Part shown: positions 53,943 through 64,000 of the stretch, in pieces | Position numbering within the stretch: position 1 is the stretch's first letter | Layout of the letters: every line of letters begins with the position of its first letter | Assembly (NCBI GenBank): GCA_027704905.1 | Contig: CM051004.1 | Location: forward strand, 10,017,510 to 10,081,509 | Direction: 5' to 3' | DNA: 64,000 nucleotides | DNA from: Muraenolepis orangiensis | Lineage: Eukaryota > Chordata > Actinopteri > Gadiformes > Muraenolepididae | Notes under the pieces: model-generated | The model's input: only the letters and a program-made list of their open reading frames with translations | Databases searched by the model: none | What the model was told of the DNA's origin: nothing | Program-made: the position numbers and the translations under genes

Positions 53943-55060
53943 AAGCAATCGCCGCTTTCCATTTTTGCCCGGGCTGGTTTCCGTCGATCTGTTCTTGGAA
54001 TACGTCGAACTGAATTACCGTCAGAAAAATTACACACGATACGTGTCTCCGGAGAGAACTGGAAAAGAAAGAAACTCAATTGGCTTCAGTGTTGTCCAAC
54101 TCATTTTACCCTCTCTAAATGTTGCCAATTTCAAAAACAATCCTTGTGCCGGGGTGCTGCTGTAATTCCTCCGGTTGTATCCATTTCCAACCAGTTAAAG
54201 GATAGTTACGGATACCCGCTTGGCCTTTTCTCTCTCTCTTGTCCCAGCCGTTTCAGTGGGACCAATTTGGTCAAATTATTGGAGAAACCGTTCTGCTGCT
54301 GCAGCAGGATTCCCCCCCCCCCTCCTTCACCAGTGGGCATGGACGCTGTACCGTGCCAGTTCCTCCACACGCCTCGGACCCCCTGGTGACCAGCACAATA
54401 TCCATCCACCCTGCAAGCTCATTGGACGAGCTGCCTGCACAGACATATTTCATCCGTACGATGCAATAGGGAAGGTTCTGGAAGCGCTGAAGTTACGATG
54501 GAAAGCGAGGACGGTTATTAATATGTGAGCAGGGATGTGGATCTTTGGTGTTGTTGTTGGGGAGCCAAAGTGCCTATGAAAAACTTCATGATTCTTGAAA
54601 GAATGACTTGCTCTTGAATGCAAATACAACACTGCCTGCTTCTACATAAACCAAAAGACAAGATACGTTTTCATAAACCAATGTCCTCTTCAGGGCTCTT
54701 GTTAGGAGCTGGGCTGATATGACATTATTGCATAGCTCAACTTCTGCTCCCTTTCTTCGGGCCCTTCGTGCTGGCCAGCACAACATTTTCAAATTAACCT
54801 TTCGTCCCCCTCATACAAATTGGGAAAACAATTGTTCCATTAGCTCGTTAGCTTTGGTGACCTAGGCGGGGAGGAATTTGCGGAGGGCTTCCAAGCCAAG
54901 CAAGCACTACGATGTTGGAATTTGACTACAGCTGTAATTACTTTGGAGCAGACCTTGTGTTTTGTTATTCCCCACCCTTTTTATTGCCATTTTTCCAGAA
55001 ACTTTCTTTCCCTAGAAGAGTTGGATCAGTGCCTTGCTAAAAGGCAGAGGGGCACAGGGG
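53943..55060. other. Unique intronic sequence
   Basis: The 160-codon open frame at 53907-54389 runs through the minisatellite and has no recognisable domain or splice signals. Confidence 0.5.
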
Positions 55061-55067
55061 GTAGTAG

Positions 55068-55157
55068 GTACGTCGGTTTTCGACTCCCGAGCTGGTTTGG
55101 AAGCCCGATGTCTGTAGCCTACCTGAGCAACATGCCCTGACCCCTTCCTGCTCATTA
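55068..55157 (+). mobile_element. tRNA-derived SINE, truncated by a solo LTR
   Basis: GGTTTTCGACTCCCGAGCTG is a degenerate B box region, followed by ACCTGAGCAACATGCCCTGA and CCCCTTCCTGCTCATTAAGG, the same body as at 35624. The tail is missing where the LTR begins at 55163. Confidence 0.65.
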
Positions 55158-55162
55158 AGGAG

Positions 55163-55454
55163 TGTAGCAGACCACGCTGCCACTAGCCATTAAAAGGGCT
55201 TCTTGAGGGCTCTTTCCGAAGGCACAAGGTGATGAGGAATCTGGTTTATTGCAAGCGTTTGAATCATTGTGAACAGAGCAGATGGTACATGCTAGAGCTC
55301 TCTCCCTGAGTGTGTGTGGTGGTGACTGTTTTAACTTGTGGGCCTTGATTAACAACGACCCACAGGTGTGCAGCCTCACCAGCCATAGAGTAATCAGTCT
55401 GACTCAGGCCAGGTGAGGCTGCTTAAACAAGTGACCAATTGCCCACACTCCACA
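55163..55454 (-). mobile_element. Solo LTR, copy 2, minus strand
   Basis: Read on the minus strand it starts TGTGGAGTG and ends TGCTACA over 292 bp, with AATAAA at plus positions 55245-55250. The flanks AGGAG and TTGAT do not match, so the target duplication is lost or the copy is recombinant. Confidence 0.8.
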
Positions 55455-55608
55455 TTGATATAGATATATATCATATATAATTTACCTATCTAAAAATAAT
55501 TAGGTGGAAGTGGTTTATCTCTGTATTGCGTAGCCTCTGTTTTTAGATCAAAACTCCATAGAGGCCCTTTCTCTTCTTTTGAATCCACAATATCAGTTCT
55601 TCAACCTC

Positions 55609-55610
<2 letters not shown>

Positions 55611-55648
<38 letters not shown>

Positions 55649-55730
55649 TCACTCACTCACTCACTCACTCACTCACTCACTCACTCACTCACTCACTCAC
55701 TCACTCACTCACACACTCACACACACAAAC
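55611..55730. repeat. (AC)n followed by (ACTC)n
   Basis: CA to 55642, about 17 ACTC units to 55710, then CA-rich. The tetranucleotide probably arose from a CA-to-CT change that spread within the array. Confidence 0.96.
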
Positions 55731-55971
55731 GGATCCCACATACAAAGAGACGTTTACGTGCGCACACATTGCCACCCTCCACCACACCTGTCCCGCCAAG
55801 ACGAGTGTAAAAGGGAAACATCAGAACCTGCCATTGGAGGATCTGAAAGGTGTCCCCGCTAAAAGCTGTCAGCACGCCTTGTAAACTGTTTTTCATTTCC
55901 AACCGATGCCACGGCAACCTGCCACCTGTCCTGCTCTCTCTCCTCTTCTCTCTCTCTCTATCTCTATTCCT

Positions 55972-57280
<1,309 letters not shown>

Positions 57281-57289
57281 GACTCCTGC

Positions 57290-57720
57290 AAAAAACACCC
57301 CAGCGAGATGGACGCCAATTGGCTGTATTTTTGCCCACCTTTCAATGCGCAAAAAAAAAATTGCCCCACGTCATCCTGTCCACCACTTTCCCAAATCACA
57401 GCCATAATGGCCCCTATTCCTGCTCCCAGACCCCTTTTTTCTCCGCTCCATCCATCGATTACCCTGTTAGCCTGATGGCCAGCGTCGCCCCTCCCCCATC
57501 CATCAACTCATTTCCCACCGCCGCCGGACAGAAAACAACCAAGTACAGCAAAATTGAGCCGCCTTGGGTGCCAGTTATCCAAACCTCTCGCCTGTTGTTA
57601 GGACATTACCAAAGTGCTAGCGGGATTAGCTTATCTGAGGCCAACAGAAGAACGGACCGCTGGCAGGTGGTGGCGGCGACATTAGCAAAACAAACCTGCG
57701 CTCACTGCACAGTGTGAGGG
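57290..57720. promoter_or_regulatory. Candidate intronic enhancer (conserved-type block)
   Basis: A long unrepeated block in the first coding intron with CCAATTGG, TCGATTACCC, GCGGGATTAGC, CTTATCTGAGG (GATA-like) and ACATTAGC motifs. First introns of LAR-family genes are long and often hold enhancers; conservation here is untested. Confidence 0.3.
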
Positions 57721-58242
57721 AAGCTTCTATTTCTTCCCACCCCCCACCTCTGTCCATCTATCAGCCATCTTGTTTGCTTGGATATGCATTATTTTCAGGG
57801 CCCTGTGAAGTCAGTCGGGGGCCCACCCGTTATTTCCATTTATTTATTTTTCTGCTTGGGTACCGGTCTCCCGCCGGGGCAGATAAAGATGAGTCTTGTG
57901 TGTTTCTCTGGCCAGAGCTACATTGTACGCACGATGATGCCTGCCCTGTGCACAAAGCTAGATGTGTTTGTTTGGGGGGGGGGGGGTTCTTCCATTTTTA
58001 TTATTTTTTTTATCCTCCCGGAAAGGGACAAATAGGGACTCCCCCGCTGAGGCCTCAGACACCGGGGAACCGCTCTCCCCCGTGTCTTTGCTCTGGTGAT
58101 GCTATCTCACGCTGTTTAGAGTGCGTACGTGGGCCTACCTCCTCCCTTTGGAAAGTGCCACAGGGAGGCACCAGTGGGAATAGAAAGGTTTCTTTTCTTT
58201 TTCCTGTAGCAATGTCAGTGATTCCTCGTAAACATCGAGGAG
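57721..58242. other. Unique intronic sequence
   Basis: A G run at about 57975-57986. No exon recognised. Confidence 0.5.
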
Positions 58243-58331
<89 letters not shown>

Positions 58332-58371
58332 AACACACACACACACGTGAACACACAGGTGAACACACATG
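58243..58371. repeat. (AC)n ending in GTGAACACAC units
   Basis: Pure CA to about 58328, then three CACGTGAACACA-type units. Confidence 0.95.
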
Positions 58372-59040
58372 CACACGTGTGCTACCAAGCCCATTGTGCA
58401 GCTGACGAAGGAGCATACGAAGCATGTCATTACGCATTTCTAATCACCGCACCTTGAGAGTTCAACGAAGCGTTAAAAAAAACCCGAAAATAACCCCGGA
58501 AAAGAGCAGCAGAAAGATCCACATGGCTGAGTCTTGATGGAAGATTACCTTCGGGCAGATATGATAAATGAATATTTAAACATGTTAGCGCTCCCTCTTT
58601 CATATTCTGCCGCTGTGTGCACTCTTGGCAGGTTTGTCTTGGAGCCGCTTTCAAGAGACACGTCGGAATGTGGAATCAGAATCTGAATCACGCTTATTGG
58701 TCAAGCCTCGCCTCGCGTACCTGACACGAGACGACGTAAATAACAACACCAACAACTGAAATATATATTCCCCCCGCTGAATAATGAATATGTACATTTA
58801 CAATTTATAGAGAAATGTTGGTGCCGATTCGTTAACGGCTCCTACCCACTAGGCAACAAACCCTAGGGATGACTGACTGGAAAAGGGGAACACATGTGCA
58901 TTCACTGTTCACAACAACAACTGCTACAGTTTCCAATTCAACAATCCATAGGATAGGGAAAAAAATTGCTTTTAGGTTCTTTATTGGTCACACACGTTCA
59001 CACACAGTGACATTTGTTTATCTGCATTTAACCTATCCTT
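58372..59040. other. Unique sequence with a LINE-like tail
   Basis: AATCAGAATCTGAATCACGC then TTATTGG at about 58674-58700 resembles the ATTCTG-tailed element in reverse. No exon recognised. Confidence 0.45.
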
Positions 59041-59045
59041 CTTTT

Positions 59046-59210
59046 AGGAGCAGTGGGCAGCTTATTCATATACAGCTGCCCGGGGAGCAGTGTAGGGGTC
59101 TGGTGCCTTGCTCAAGGGCACCTCGGCAGTGCCCAGGTGTTTCAGGGACTTGAACTGGCAACCTTCTGGTTCCCGAGCCAAGTCCCACAGACTAAGCTAT
59201 CCTGCTGCCC
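59046..59210 (-). mobile_element. tRNA-derived SINE, minus strand
   Basis: On the minus strand an A box TAGCTTAGTCTGTGG (plus 59185-59199) is followed by a B box GTTCAAGTCC (plus 59146-59155), the spacing of a tRNA promoter. The body continues with GAGCAAGGCACC and ends GGGCAGCTGTATATG and CTGCCCACTGCTCC. The best-preserved SINE in the window. Confidence 0.88.
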
Positions 59211-59214
59211 AAAT

Positions 59215-59260
59215 CATAGAATAGAAATAGAGGTAGAAATAGAAATAGAGAAAGAAAATT
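59215..59260. repeat. (AGAAAT)n-type hexanucleotide
   Basis: About seven imperfect ATAGAA units next to the SINE. Confidence 0.8.
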
Positions 59261-59483
59261 CACGACTCGGGTTCAGAGGAATGCTTGTAGTACGATGGCC
59301 TGTGACTAATGTATTGGCCAGTCCGCGCATCCCTGCAGACAGAAACCCTTCCCCCCGCCCCCCGACTCAGTCATCGTCAAGACCATCGTCATGTTGTGTG
59401 TACTGCCGAAGTCAGGCCCCGACTTTAAAAGTCGCCTCGTGGGTAGGAAGGAGCCTTTAGGCGCTGTAGACAATGTACTCCAT

Positions 59484-59777
59484 TGTAACACATGACGCTG
59501 CTACCAGCCATTAAAAATGGCTACTTGAGGGCTCCTCCCAAAGACAAGGACACAGGGTGATGAGGAATCTGGTTTATTGCAAGAGTTTAAATCATTGTGA
59601 ACAGAGCAGATGGTACATGCTAGAGCTCTTCCTCGAGTGTGTGTGGTGGTGGTGGCTGTTTTAACCTGTGGTCCTTGATTAACACCGACCCACAGGTGTG
59701 CAGCCTCACCAGCCAATCAGTCCAACTCAGGCTAGGTGAGACTGCTTAAACTAGCCACCAACCACACACACTCCACA
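59484..59777 (-). mobile_element. Solo LTR, copy 3, minus strand
   Basis: 294 bp; on the minus strand TGTGGAGTG to TGTTACA, with AATAAA at plus 59573-59578. The flanks TCCAT and ACCAT match at four of five bases, consistent with an aged 5-bp target duplication. Confidence 0.85.
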
Positions 59778-60260
59778 ACCATGTACACCTGAACCACGGC
59801 TCGGGGAATAGTCCTGTGGGAAACCATCAGATGTCATATTGTATAGATGTGTGTAGTCCACAGTGGCGCTCACCGTGGTGATTAATTAGAAAGCACTTTG
59901 TGACCCGATAATCACCTTTTTTATTTTTTTTACGCAATTAATTACTGGCTGCCTCGCATCCGAGTTCACAGAAGTGGAGTGAAAGGGTTAAAGCACAGTA
60001 GAAGTCAGCCATCCCCTGGAGGCAAGAGGGAAAATTGGAAAAAAAAGGTTAATTGCTCTCATCATTGTTGTCACAAATTCACCCACAGAAAAAAAAATAT
60101 TATAAAAGAAAAACGCAATTGGTATTTGAATACGGTGATTTTAAATGTGTTCTCTCATGTGGAAGAGATATTGAAACCTTTCCTGATCATGTAGGAGCAG
60201 TACACGGGTATTATTTTATAAACGGGTATTATATCAACTAGACTGGATGTTATGCCTTTG
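59778..60260. other. Unique intronic sequence
   Basis: No exon recognised. Confidence 0.5.
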
Positions 60261-60269
60261 ATTTTACAA

Positions 60270-60630
60270 GGGGAAAAGGCACGTGCAAGAGGAAACGCTG
60301 ATCAATTATGACCGGATGTCGATATTTCCAGGACTGGGAATCAATATTTCCAAGGCAGGAGAACGATTGCTGGCGATTTTCTCCATGTCCTCAAAAAGCT
60401 GCATGAGGCTTATTTATGGCCTCAAGATTGGGCTGATATTCGGTCCGCTATGTGAGCCGGTGGCTCCATTTGTCTGTCAATATGATGCATTATTTGCGTT
60501 GACACGGCGTGCATTTAAAAAAATTGCTTCAAACATAAACATGCCGATGCTTGGGCATTTAAACAGGAAGTGGGGAAAACAAACAGTTTCCCCCGAAGCG
60601 CTACGCTACTACGGCGCTAACAATGACGCG
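60270..60630. promoter_or_regulatory. Candidate intronic enhancer (conserved-type block)
   Basis: Unrepeated sequence with GATCAATTATG, TTTATGGCC, TGCATTTAAA and GGCATTTAAAC motifs, including MEF2/CArG-like and Hox-like cores. It is bounded on the right by a SINE. Function is inferred only. Confidence 0.3.
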
Positions 60631-60760
60631 TTTTAGTGGTTAGCATTGTAGCCTCACAGCGACAAGCTCCGAAGGTTCAAACGTGTCCAGGAACAGGATG
60701 TTTTCTGTATTCACGAGTTTCCTCCGGGTACTTCGGTTTCCTCCTGCTTCCAAAAGGATG
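60631..60760 (+). mobile_element. tRNA-derived SINE-like repeat (GGTTTCCTCC core)
   Basis: GTGGTTAGCATTGTAGCCTC is A-box-like and AAGGTTCAAACGTG B-box-like. They are followed by TTTCCTCCGGGTACTTCGGT and TTCCTCCTGCTTCC, the core of a repeat common across fish genomes. Confidence 0.7.
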
Positions 60761-61339
60761 GGACCATTTTAGGATAAAAACCTACCCCACAGTCTATCTT
60801 ATCTGATGGTTCTGGACCCCTCTCAACCTCTCTGGTAATTTAAATTAGTTTGAATATTTCCCACTGGATCGTCCCTACCTAACGGCTACTGCCTTCACAG
60901 TGGCGGCACCAAACGGTAGATATATCATTCAGTCAGGACACCTTGGGAGGACCACAGCTCCTGCATGGCCTTCAGCTAACATCTCTGTTCTCACGCCACC
61001 AGACTCGGATACAGATACTGGGGACCACTGCCAGTCTCTTCTCTGTTGGAACAAACACAGGACTCAACAAGCACTGTTCTCGTTCTCGTTGAAGCATGTC
61101 TCGAGCCATGTTGGCAAACGCTCGTTGATGAAGTGGGACATGACAAACTGTCGCTGGTTCTGTGACGTGGGTTTTGTTGTTTGTTATGTTGGTTGATAGA
61201 ACGGTGACTGTTGCGTTGTTTCTGAAGGAGCTTACATCCTGTTCTAGTGTAATACTTGCGTCAGAAAAGCCAAGCATAAAACGTGTGTGTGTGTGAGTAT
61301 ATGAAGTGAAGCAAAGATAACGCAGACTTTCTCTACAAT

Positions 61340-61640
61340 CCGGAGGCTATAGTCTCACCCAACCATCTTTCTCTCTCCTTCTCTCCATCCCTCTCTCCCT
61401 CTCCAACCTTCTCTCTATCCCCATCTCCACACCCTCTCCACGTCACCCCCTCCATTCTCTATTCCTCTCTCCCTGCCCTCTCTCTCCATACCTCTCTTTT
61501 CATTGCCTCCTCCTTTTTCTCCACATCAGTACCTCTTTCGTCATCCATCTCTCCCATCACTGTCTCTCTCCTCTCTCTCTTTTAAAACCCCCTCTCTCTA
61601 CACCTCTTCTCCCCCTCTTTCTCCATAGCGCTCGCCCTCA
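61340..61640. repeat. Degenerate CT-rich pyrimidine tract
   Basis: About 300 bp of TCTCTCC, CCATCTC and CCCTCTCC units leading into the pure array at 61643. Confidence 0.8.
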
Positions 61641-61642
61641 TC

Positions 61643-61643
61643 T

Positions 61644-61735
<92 letters not shown>

Positions 61736-61742
61736 TCTCTTG
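61643..61742. repeat. (CT)n microsatellite, about 86 bp
   Basis: Pure to 61727, then CTTTCT variants. Confidence 0.97.
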
Positions 61743-61925
61743 CTAGTGATATAATGCGGGGCCTCTCTTCTATGTGTGTTTAGCAGGGCCCAGGGACCGG
61801 TGTCGACCCAAAGTCCCTCAATTATTAATCCTGTGTTACGTGCTAGTGCTTTGATCATCCCCTCCTATCTGCCTCTTTAGCTTTAACTAGTTCCCCGAGA
61901 GGCTCCTACACCACTGCTACTTTTC

Positions 61926-61926
61926 A

Positions 61927-62021
<95 letters not shown>
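61926..62021. repeat. (CT)n microsatellite, about 90 bp
   Basis: One CTCCTC slip near the left end (61940). Confidence 0.97.
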
Positions 62022-62549
62022 AGCTGCCTTGTGGTGCCTTGGTTCCCTGCTTGCTTCTATGTTCTTCTTGTCATTGTATTGAGGCAATAGGAGACGCTGG
62101 TTAACGTGGGGGTGAAAAGCTTACCTAACGCTAGAATGCTCATCACATGTGTTTGGAGAACAGTTTGGGTCTTGCCAAATCTTCATCAAGTCTTTATACT
62201 GACTTGACTACATGAATACCCGTTGGTATTTTTCGTAATTATTCCTATTTTTTAACAATCTGGTCTCTTGATAGAGATTCTTATTACGTGGTTTTGGCTA
62301 TGAAATTCAATTAATTTGAATTGATATACCCTACTGTTTAAGGCTACACTCATATAATGTTATTTGTCCCTGTGTAGTCAGCAAAATAAGTATACATTAG
62401 AACATGCACTAACAGGACACAATAATAACATTTTGACACTGCTCAGACCCACTGAATAAACGTTGAATTTATTTGATTAAGTGGCTGTCTGTAATTGGCT
62501 TGCAAGGCAATCTATCTCATCTGTCGGAGACAAAGCCTGCTGCAGAGGC

Positions 62550-62550
<1 letters not shown>
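62022..62550. other. Unique AT-rich intronic sequence
   Basis: No exon or repeat recognised. Confidence 0.5.
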
Positions 62551-62732
<182 letters not shown>

Positions 62733-63006
62733 TTTAAAGCAATGGGGAGTAAGGCTAGGGGAGTACAAGCTTGTGAGAGCCTTGTGTTTGTCTACCCATA
62801 TGTGGGAGGAAAATTGAATGTGTGTGTGTGTGTGTCGGCTAGTGTGTAAGTGGTTGTGTGCCACTCAAGGGCTCTTGGAGGTCTGCCCTTTCTGAAATGT
62901 AATTACATTTATTTAGTGCCGTCTCAAAAGGAATTGGGTTAGCTCCAGTCGTGCAACATACTGACTTTCTTTCTTTCTTTTTTTTTTCAACCTCTGTGCC
63001 CTGTAG

Positions 63007-63152
63007 CTGCTCCTCGGTTCACCAAAGTTCCCATCGACCAGATCGGCGTGTCGGGCGGCGTGGTTTCCTTCGTGTGCCAGGCAACGGGCGACCCCAAGCC
63101 CAGGGTGAGCTGGAACAAGAAGGGCAAGAAGGTCAACTCCCAGCGCATTGAG
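63007..63152 (+). CDS. ptprs: ptprs coding exon 2: first half of Ig-like domain 1
   Basis: The 146-nt exon supplies residues 33-81 when joined to the signal-peptide exon (97 + 146 = 243 nt, exactly 81 codons) and ends in phase 0 at GAG|GTGAGT. It reads AAPRFTKVPIDQIGVSGG, then VVSFVCQATGDPKPRVSW and NKKGKKVNSQRIE. Cys56 and Trp68 are the B-strand cysteine and C-strand tryptophan of an I-set Ig domain. Lys70, 71, 73 and 74 form the basic loop that in RPTP-sigma binds heparan and chondroitin sulfate. DPKPRV and KKVNSQR match sigma better than delta (RPK, KVSNQR) or LAR (Met before KKGKK), as I recall the family. The second Ig cysteine, fibronectin repeats, transmembrane segment and phosphatase domains must lie to the right. 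Teleosts usually carry two ptprs copies, and I cannot tell which this is. Confidence 0.9.
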
Positions 63153-64000
63153 GTGAGTCCGAATGGTCGCTACCACCCCCCGCAGGCATGGAGGGTAACT
63201 TCACAGTCAACCATATCCAATTGAGGGAGGAATATATTGAAGTAAGCAAGTGAGTCAAATTTATAAGTGCTTTTCGGAGACAAAAGTTGCAAAGCCCAGT
63301 ACAGAAAAGGTCAAATGCACTGAGCAGAACAGGTGGACATAATACACAGTAAAATACATGGTACAACAATAAAAACACAAGCGAAGACACTGTAAAACAG
63401 AGTTACCCAATAGCCTGTCTGATGTCTTTAGCTGCCTTTTAAACTGGTCAACAGATTCAGCAAACCTAAGGGTTTTTTTAAGTGGGTACGTGGGACAGAG
63501 CAGGTTGATTTTAGACGCATGCTAAATCGTACACAAAGCCCGGTGTAGTGAGCAAAGTGGTGAGCTCTCGTTTAATCAGAAACTTCTTTACTCTGTTAAG
63601 CACTAAATCCGTAAAAAGAAGGTTTTGAAGTCGTTGTGTTGAAGTTGTTTTATCTTAGCTTTGGCCTCCAGGCGGTTGCTTTGATATGTATCCAGGCGCC
63701 ATGCGCTTGCGATGTTGTTAGCGCAATTAGCTAGCAAGCTTTGAGGCTTTATGGCAGTGTGGCGTGGACAAGTGTATATTTAAACAGATTCTCCTAGAAA
63801 GGCAAGACTAGTTAACAAGTTATAAAAAAAATGTCCATCACGGCATACAAATCACAGTGTCTTCTTCCCACTGAGTTTAGTAGTAATTGTTTAACCTTTA
63901 GCCTTTGCCGCTCTGTATCCACGTCATTCTTCCCAAGTTTCATTGTGTATTGTTCTCAGCTGCAGTACACAGAGTTAAAGGGCATATACAAATAAATAGC
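63153..64000 (+). other. Start of the next ptprs intron, with LINE-like sequence
   Basis: A strong GTGAGT donor opens this intron and no acceptor for the rest of Ig1 appears before the window ends. The segment at about 63255-63400 (cattttata-type start, AAAGTTGCAAAGCCC, then an A-rich stretch with AATAAAAACAC) resembles the 3' end of fish non-LTR retrotransposons. The remainder is unique AT-rich sequence. Confidence 0.6.

Noticed and set aside
53907..54389. 160-codon open frame in the ptprs intron
   Set aside because: Begins inside a minisatellite, has no recognisable domain, and lies within the intron defined by the in-frame ptprs exons.
59046..59210. A-box and B-box pair considered as a tRNA gene
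   Set aside because: The cloverleaf cannot be completed, and the sequence continues into a SINE body. The B boxes at 407, 4404, 35626, 41843 and 55070 are rejected on the same ground.

Overview
This is vertebrate, almost certainly teleost, genomic DNA with one recognisable protein-coding gene. The grounds are spliced exons with GT/AG borders, tRNA-derived SINEs carrying the fish-type tail (TTTGGATAAAAGCGTCTGC), non-LTR retrotransposon 3' ends, solo LTRs, and a very heavy load of dinucleotide arrays. By eye, arrays longer than 50 bp cover about 5 kb, or 8 percent of the window. That density is reminiscent of cod-like (gadid) genomes, but the species guess is inference.

The gene is the 5' end of a LAR-family receptor protein tyrosine phosphatase, best matching PTPRS (RPTP-sigma), on the + strand. 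One exon (about 50164-50372) holds the end of the 5'UTR, the start codon at 50276 and a signal peptide. The next exon (63007-63152) holds the first half of Ig domain 1, with the conserved cysteine, the tryptophan and the lysine-rich KKGKK glycosaminoglycan-binding loop. Both exons join in frame across a phase-1 intron of 12,634 bp. The rest of the gene lies to the right of the window. A 3' splice site just upstream of the start codon means transcription begins further left. A CpG-dense block at about 6870-7296 ending in a GTAAGT donor is one candidate untranslated first exon, so 7297-50163 may be a 5'UTR intron.

Layout: 1-6.8 kb holds repeats, including a 0.4-kb duplication with a dispersed 335-bp repeat beside it. 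6.9-7.3 kb is the CpG-dense block. 7.3-50.1 kb is non-coding DNA with about 35 long microsatellites, SINE and LINE remnants, a solo LTR, a SINE-derived 41-bp minisatellite (41.9-42.5 kb), a 79-nt pre-miRNA-like hairpin (44.95 kb) and a 26-bp perfect palindrome (46.47 kb). 50.2-63.2 kb is the ptprs start exon, intron and Ig exon. 63.2-64 kb is the start of the next intron.

The most interesting functional hint is that the 12.6-kb ptprs intron has an (AC)n tract 185 nt inside its donor and a (GT)n tract 276 nt before its acceptor. In the pre-mRNA these could pair and bring the splice sites together. I found no novel multi-gene system, CRISPR array, operon or intact mobile-element coding region. 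The long open frames in the arrays are low-complexity artefacts.
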